A DNA stretch of 36,500 nucleotides from Bacteroidales bacterium. GTDB taxonomy: Bacteria; Bacteroidota; Bacteroidia; Bacteroidales; F082. Position 1 is the first letter of the stretch. Every line of letters starts with the position of its first letter. The stretch covers positions 1-36,500 of the forward strand of contig JAFOBJ010000031.1 of the NCBI GenBank assembly GCA_017381865.1, given 5' to 3'. The notes under the pieces were generated by a model that saw only the letters and a list, made by a program, of their open reading frames with translations, ran no database searches and was not told where the DNA came from. Position numbers and translations under genes: made by a program. Of the stretch, positions 34,152 through 36,500 are shown one piece after another.

Positions 34152-35036
34152 ATGAAAAAGAAAATAATTTTTATTATAAATCCAATTTCAGGACATCATA
34201 ACAAGAATAATTTTCCACATCTTGTTGACAAACATATTGACAAAAATCAATATGAATATAGCATTGTTTTTACCGAGTATGCTGGTCATGCTACTGAATT
34301 GACAATGAAAGCCATAGAAGATGGCTTCGAATATATAGCTGCTGTTGGAGGCGATGGCACCATTAACGAAATTGCGAAGTGTCTTATTGGCAAAAAGCAA
34401 GTTCTAATCATTATACCTTTAGGTTCCGGAAACGGCCTAGCCCGACATCTTGAACTTCCATTCAAAGTAGAACGTCTTATAAATGAAGTCATTAACAACG
34501 GAAAAGTTTATAAAATAGACACCGCCGTCATGAACGGAATTCCTTTTATAAGCATCGCTGGAATTGGCTTTGACGCCTTAATCGCTGATTATTTCGCAAA
34601 AGACGAAAACCGAGGATTCCTAACTTACGCAAAGCTAGTAACAGAAAAATATCCTAATTACAAACAAAAGGAATACACACTTATTTTAGACGACGAGACC
34701 ACTATTGAATGTAAACCTTTCTTTGTAACTTTCGCTAATTCAAGCCAATTCGGTTATAACGCAGAAATTTCACCTAAAGCTAGCGTTCAAGACGGACTGC
34801 TAGATGTTTGCATATTTAAAAAGCCCAACATACTTGAAGTCCCGATTGTTGCGACTTATTTCTTAGTAAAACAAATTGATAAAAGCAACTTCATCGACAT
34901 TTATAAAGCCAAGAAAATCAAAGTAATACGCAAAGAAGCGGAAGTGGCCAACATTGATGGCGAACCAGTTGAAATGAACAAAGACATAACCGTAGAAATC
35001 AATCCATTAAGTCTTAACATTCTATTAAACAACTAA
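34152..35036 (+). CDS. YegS/BmrU-type lipid (diacylglycerol) kinase
   Basis: 294 residues. The DAGK catalytic motifs are in order: NPISG (10-14), AVGGDGTINEIA (GGDGT 66-70) and IPLGSGNGLARHL (91-98 nucleotide and substrate loop). The second domain has SIAGIGFDALIADYFA and ends with the typical DGEPVEM. It phosphorylates diacylglycerol or a related lipid using ATP, at the inner face of the membrane. The MscS gene starts 2 bp after its stop, indicating an operon concerned with membrane lipids and tension. Confidence 0.93.
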   Translation: MKKKIIFIINPISGHHNKNNFPHLVDKHIDKNQYEYSIVFTEYAGHATELTMKAIEDGFEYIAAVGGDGTINEIAKCLIGKKQVLIIIPLGSGNGLARHLELPFKVERLINEVINNGKVYKIDTAVMNGIPFISIAGIGFDALIADYFAKDENRGFLTYAKLVTEKYPNYKQKEYTLILDDETTIECKPFFVTFANSSQFGYNAEISPKASVQDGLLDVCIFKKPNILEVPIVATYFLVKQIDKSNFIDIYKAKKIKVIRKEAEVANIDGEPVEMNKDITVEINPLSLNILLNN

Positions 35037-35038
35037 TT

Positions 35039-36304
35039 ATGTTTAACAAATACATTATATTCCTCGAAAACTTATTATCCAAATTAGGATTAAATACGAC
35101 TATAACCACTTATATTTCTGAAGCTATCAGTCTGATTACCTTAATCTTAATTACATTAGCATTATATTACATAATTCTTTTGGTGATTAAAAAAACCGTT
35201 TATGTATTCATACAGAAAAGCCAAAGCAAAAGAGACGACATATTAATCCAAAACAAGGTTTTCAACAGAATATGCCTTCTCATTCCAGCCTTTCTGATAA
35301 GATTCAACATCGAAGCTGCAATACCTTCATTTCCAACATTATCTTCAACAATAATCTTATTTACAAAAATATACGAAGTCTTCATTTACAGCAGAGTTTT
35401 AGATGCCATCTTAACAACATTAAACGACATCTACGACACTTATGAAATATCCAAAAGCAAGCCAATAAAAGGCTTCATTCAAGTATTAAAAACCATAATA
35501 TACATCATCTGTGCATTATTGATTATCGCAATTTTAACTCACAAAGAACTATCGAACATCTTAATAGGATTAGGAACTCTTTCTGCTGTATTGATGCTTG
35601 TTTTTAAAGACCCTATTTTAGGTTTTGTCGGAGGTCTTCAACTGACAATCAACGACATGCTTCGTATCGGTGACTGGATTGTCATGGAAAAAAGTAAAGC
35701 CGACGGCGAAGTCCTGGAAATCGGATTGACAACCGTAAAAGTTCAAAATTGGGATAAAACAATCACGACAATACCTACTTATTCATTAATATCAGATTCC
35801 TTTACCAACTGGCGAGGAATGGAAAACTCTGGCGGAAGACGCATCGCACGTTCTTTTGTCATTGATATTGACACTGTTAAATTCTGCACGCCTGAAATGC
35901 TGGAACGTTTCAAGAAATTCCAATTGGTGACACAATATATCAACGACAAAGAAAAAGAAATAGAAGAATACAACAAAGCAAACAACATTGACAATTCTAA
36001 TCTCGTCAATGGAAGACGTCAAACTAATCTCGGTATTTTCAGAGCTTATCTTAATGCATATCTTGCCAACTGTCCTTATATCAATAAAGATATGACATTC
36101 ATGGTCAGACAGTTATCCCCTACAGAGACTGGTGTGCCAATTCAAATCTACGCTTTCAGTTCAAACAAAGCATGGATTTCATACGAAAATATCCAAAGCG
36201 ACATCTTCGACCATGTATTCGCAGTTGTTACAATGTTTGACTTGAAGATTTACCAAAAACCTTCAAGCAACAGCCTCGCTGTATTACCAGAGATTTTAGA
36301 ATGA
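35039..36304 (+). CDS. MscS-type mechanosensitive channel (YbdG-like)
   Basis: 421 residues. Several N-terminal membrane helices (about 20-50, 75-95, 100-125, 140-165) lead into the MscS pore and beta domain: LIGLGTLSAVLMLVFKDPIL, GFVGGLQLTINDMLRIGDWI, DGEVLEIGLTTVKVQNWDKT and TIPTYSLISDSFTNWRGM. The long C-terminal part with an acidic insertion (DKEKEIEEYNKANN) matches the YbdG/MscM subgroup rather than short MscS. It releases ions on hypo-osmotic shock. The TGA stop merges into the downstream 8-bp array. Confidence 0.92.
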   Translation: MFNKYIIFLENLLSKLGLNTTITTYISEAISLITLILITLALYYIILLVIKKTVYVFIQKSQSKRDDILIQNKVFNRICLLIPAFLIRFNIEAAIPSFPTLSSTIILFTKIYEVFIYSRVLDAILTTLNDIYDTYEISKSKPIKGFIQVLKTIIYIICALLIIAILTHKELSNILIGLGTLSAVLMLVFKDPILGFVGGLQLTINDMLRIGDWIVMEKSKADGEVLEIGLTTVKVQNWDKTITTIPTYSLISDSFTNWRGMENSGGRRIARSFVIDIDTVKFCTPEMLERFKKFQLVTQYINDKEKEIEEYNKANNIDNSNLVNGRRQTNLGIFRAYLNAYLANCPYINKDMTFMVRQLSPTETGVPIQIYAFSSNKAWISYENIQSDIFDHVFAVVTMFDLKIYQKPSSNSLAVLPEILE

Positions 36305-36361
36305 AGGATTTGAGGATTTGAGGATTTGAGGAACTAAGGATTTGAGGATTTGAGGATTTGG
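36303..36361. repeat. Octanucleotide array (AGGATTTG)
   Basis: About six AGGATTTG units, interrupted once by AGGAACTA, begin in the stop codon of the MscS gene. Confidence 0.85.
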
Positions 36362-36419
36362 GTATAATTGCCAAAAATGGTTGGTAAAATCAATATAACC
36401 CATTAGTACATAGATAAAT

Positions 36420-36459
36420 ATAATAACTTTGATGAAAACGTTTTCATCAAAGTTATTAT
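36420..36459. promoter_or_regulatory. 40-bp perfect palindrome with GAAAACGTTTTC core
   Basis: Every base from 36420 to 36459 pairs with its mirror position. The centre TGATGAAAACGTTTTCATCA fits the LacI/GalR-family operator pattern (AAACGTTT with central CG) and also the general cre shape. As RNA it would fold into a long AT-rich hairpin, so it could equally act as a two-way terminator for the MscS operon. The following gene is outside the window. Confidence 0.5.
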
Positions 36460-36475
36460 TTTATGTCAGAATCAT

Positions 36476-36490
36476 AGCCCTGTAAGGGCG
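36476..36490. repeat. Short GCCCT/AGGGC hairpin at the window edge
   Basis: GCCCT and AGGGC close a three-base loop in the word TAGCCCTGTAAGGGCG, which resembles the start of a dispersed repeat cut by the window end. Confidence 0.4.
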
Positions 36491-36500
36491 TCAGATTATA

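Overview
The window looks like chromosomal DNA of an AT-rich member of the Bacteroidota, most likely the order Bacteroidales. Three things point there. Many genes have a Bacteroidota-type -7 promoter element (TAnnTTTG, often with TTG 19-21 bp upstream). Several families are Bacteroidota hallmarks: a type IX secretion (CHU_C/type B) sorting domain, a DUF1573 lipoprotein, S16 with a long Ala/Glu tail, a FISUMP lipoprotein and SPFH/prohibitin. Intergenic spaces are packed with dispersed palindromes and 7-bp or 8-bp tandem arrays. No species can be named from the sequence alone. There are no rRNAs, no CRISPR array and no intact insertion sequence.

Layout. 1-1120: a DNA-binding-like hypothetical gene, a dispersed repeat and tRNA-Arg(ACG) with promoter and terminator. 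1254-8699 (minus strand): an operon of esterase lipoprotein, sbcD, sbcC and rmuC, i.e. DNA end processing. 8793-11783 (plus): a secreted GH20 hexosaminidase and rpsP. 11948-14134 (minus): a ClpB that lacks its N-terminal domain and carries heptanucleotide repeat DNA inside its reading frame. 14325-18002 (plus): a T9SS-sorted protein, then DUF1573-yajC-ybbR-coaE. 18269-19555 (minus): rarA, divergent from a C69 dipeptidase broken by an in-frame TGA.

21336-25127 is an accessory region bracketed by two same-direction copies of a long dispersed repeat. It holds a GIY-YIG plus DUF6884-like gene pair, a FISUMP lipoprotein, a small exported protein and a gene-poor stretch with strong inverted repeats and a possible 54-residue winged-helix-like ORF. 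25128-36304 returns to ordinary genes: DUF456, two outer-membrane barrel proteins (one with helix-hairpin-helix motifs), a prohibitin-like protein, smpB, a periplasmic thioredoxin, a beta-helix lipoprotein, an M23 peptidase, a lipid kinase and an MscS-type channel. The window ends with an 8-bp tandem array and a 40-bp perfect palindrome.

Most unusual points: repeat DNA domesticated inside clpB, the N-domain-less ClpB, the Trp-to-TGA break in the dipeptidase, the GIY-YIG/DUF6884 pair with its own inverted repeat, the structured element at 24536-24768, and the palindrome near the right edge. All functional calls rest on motif recognition by eye; no database search was run.
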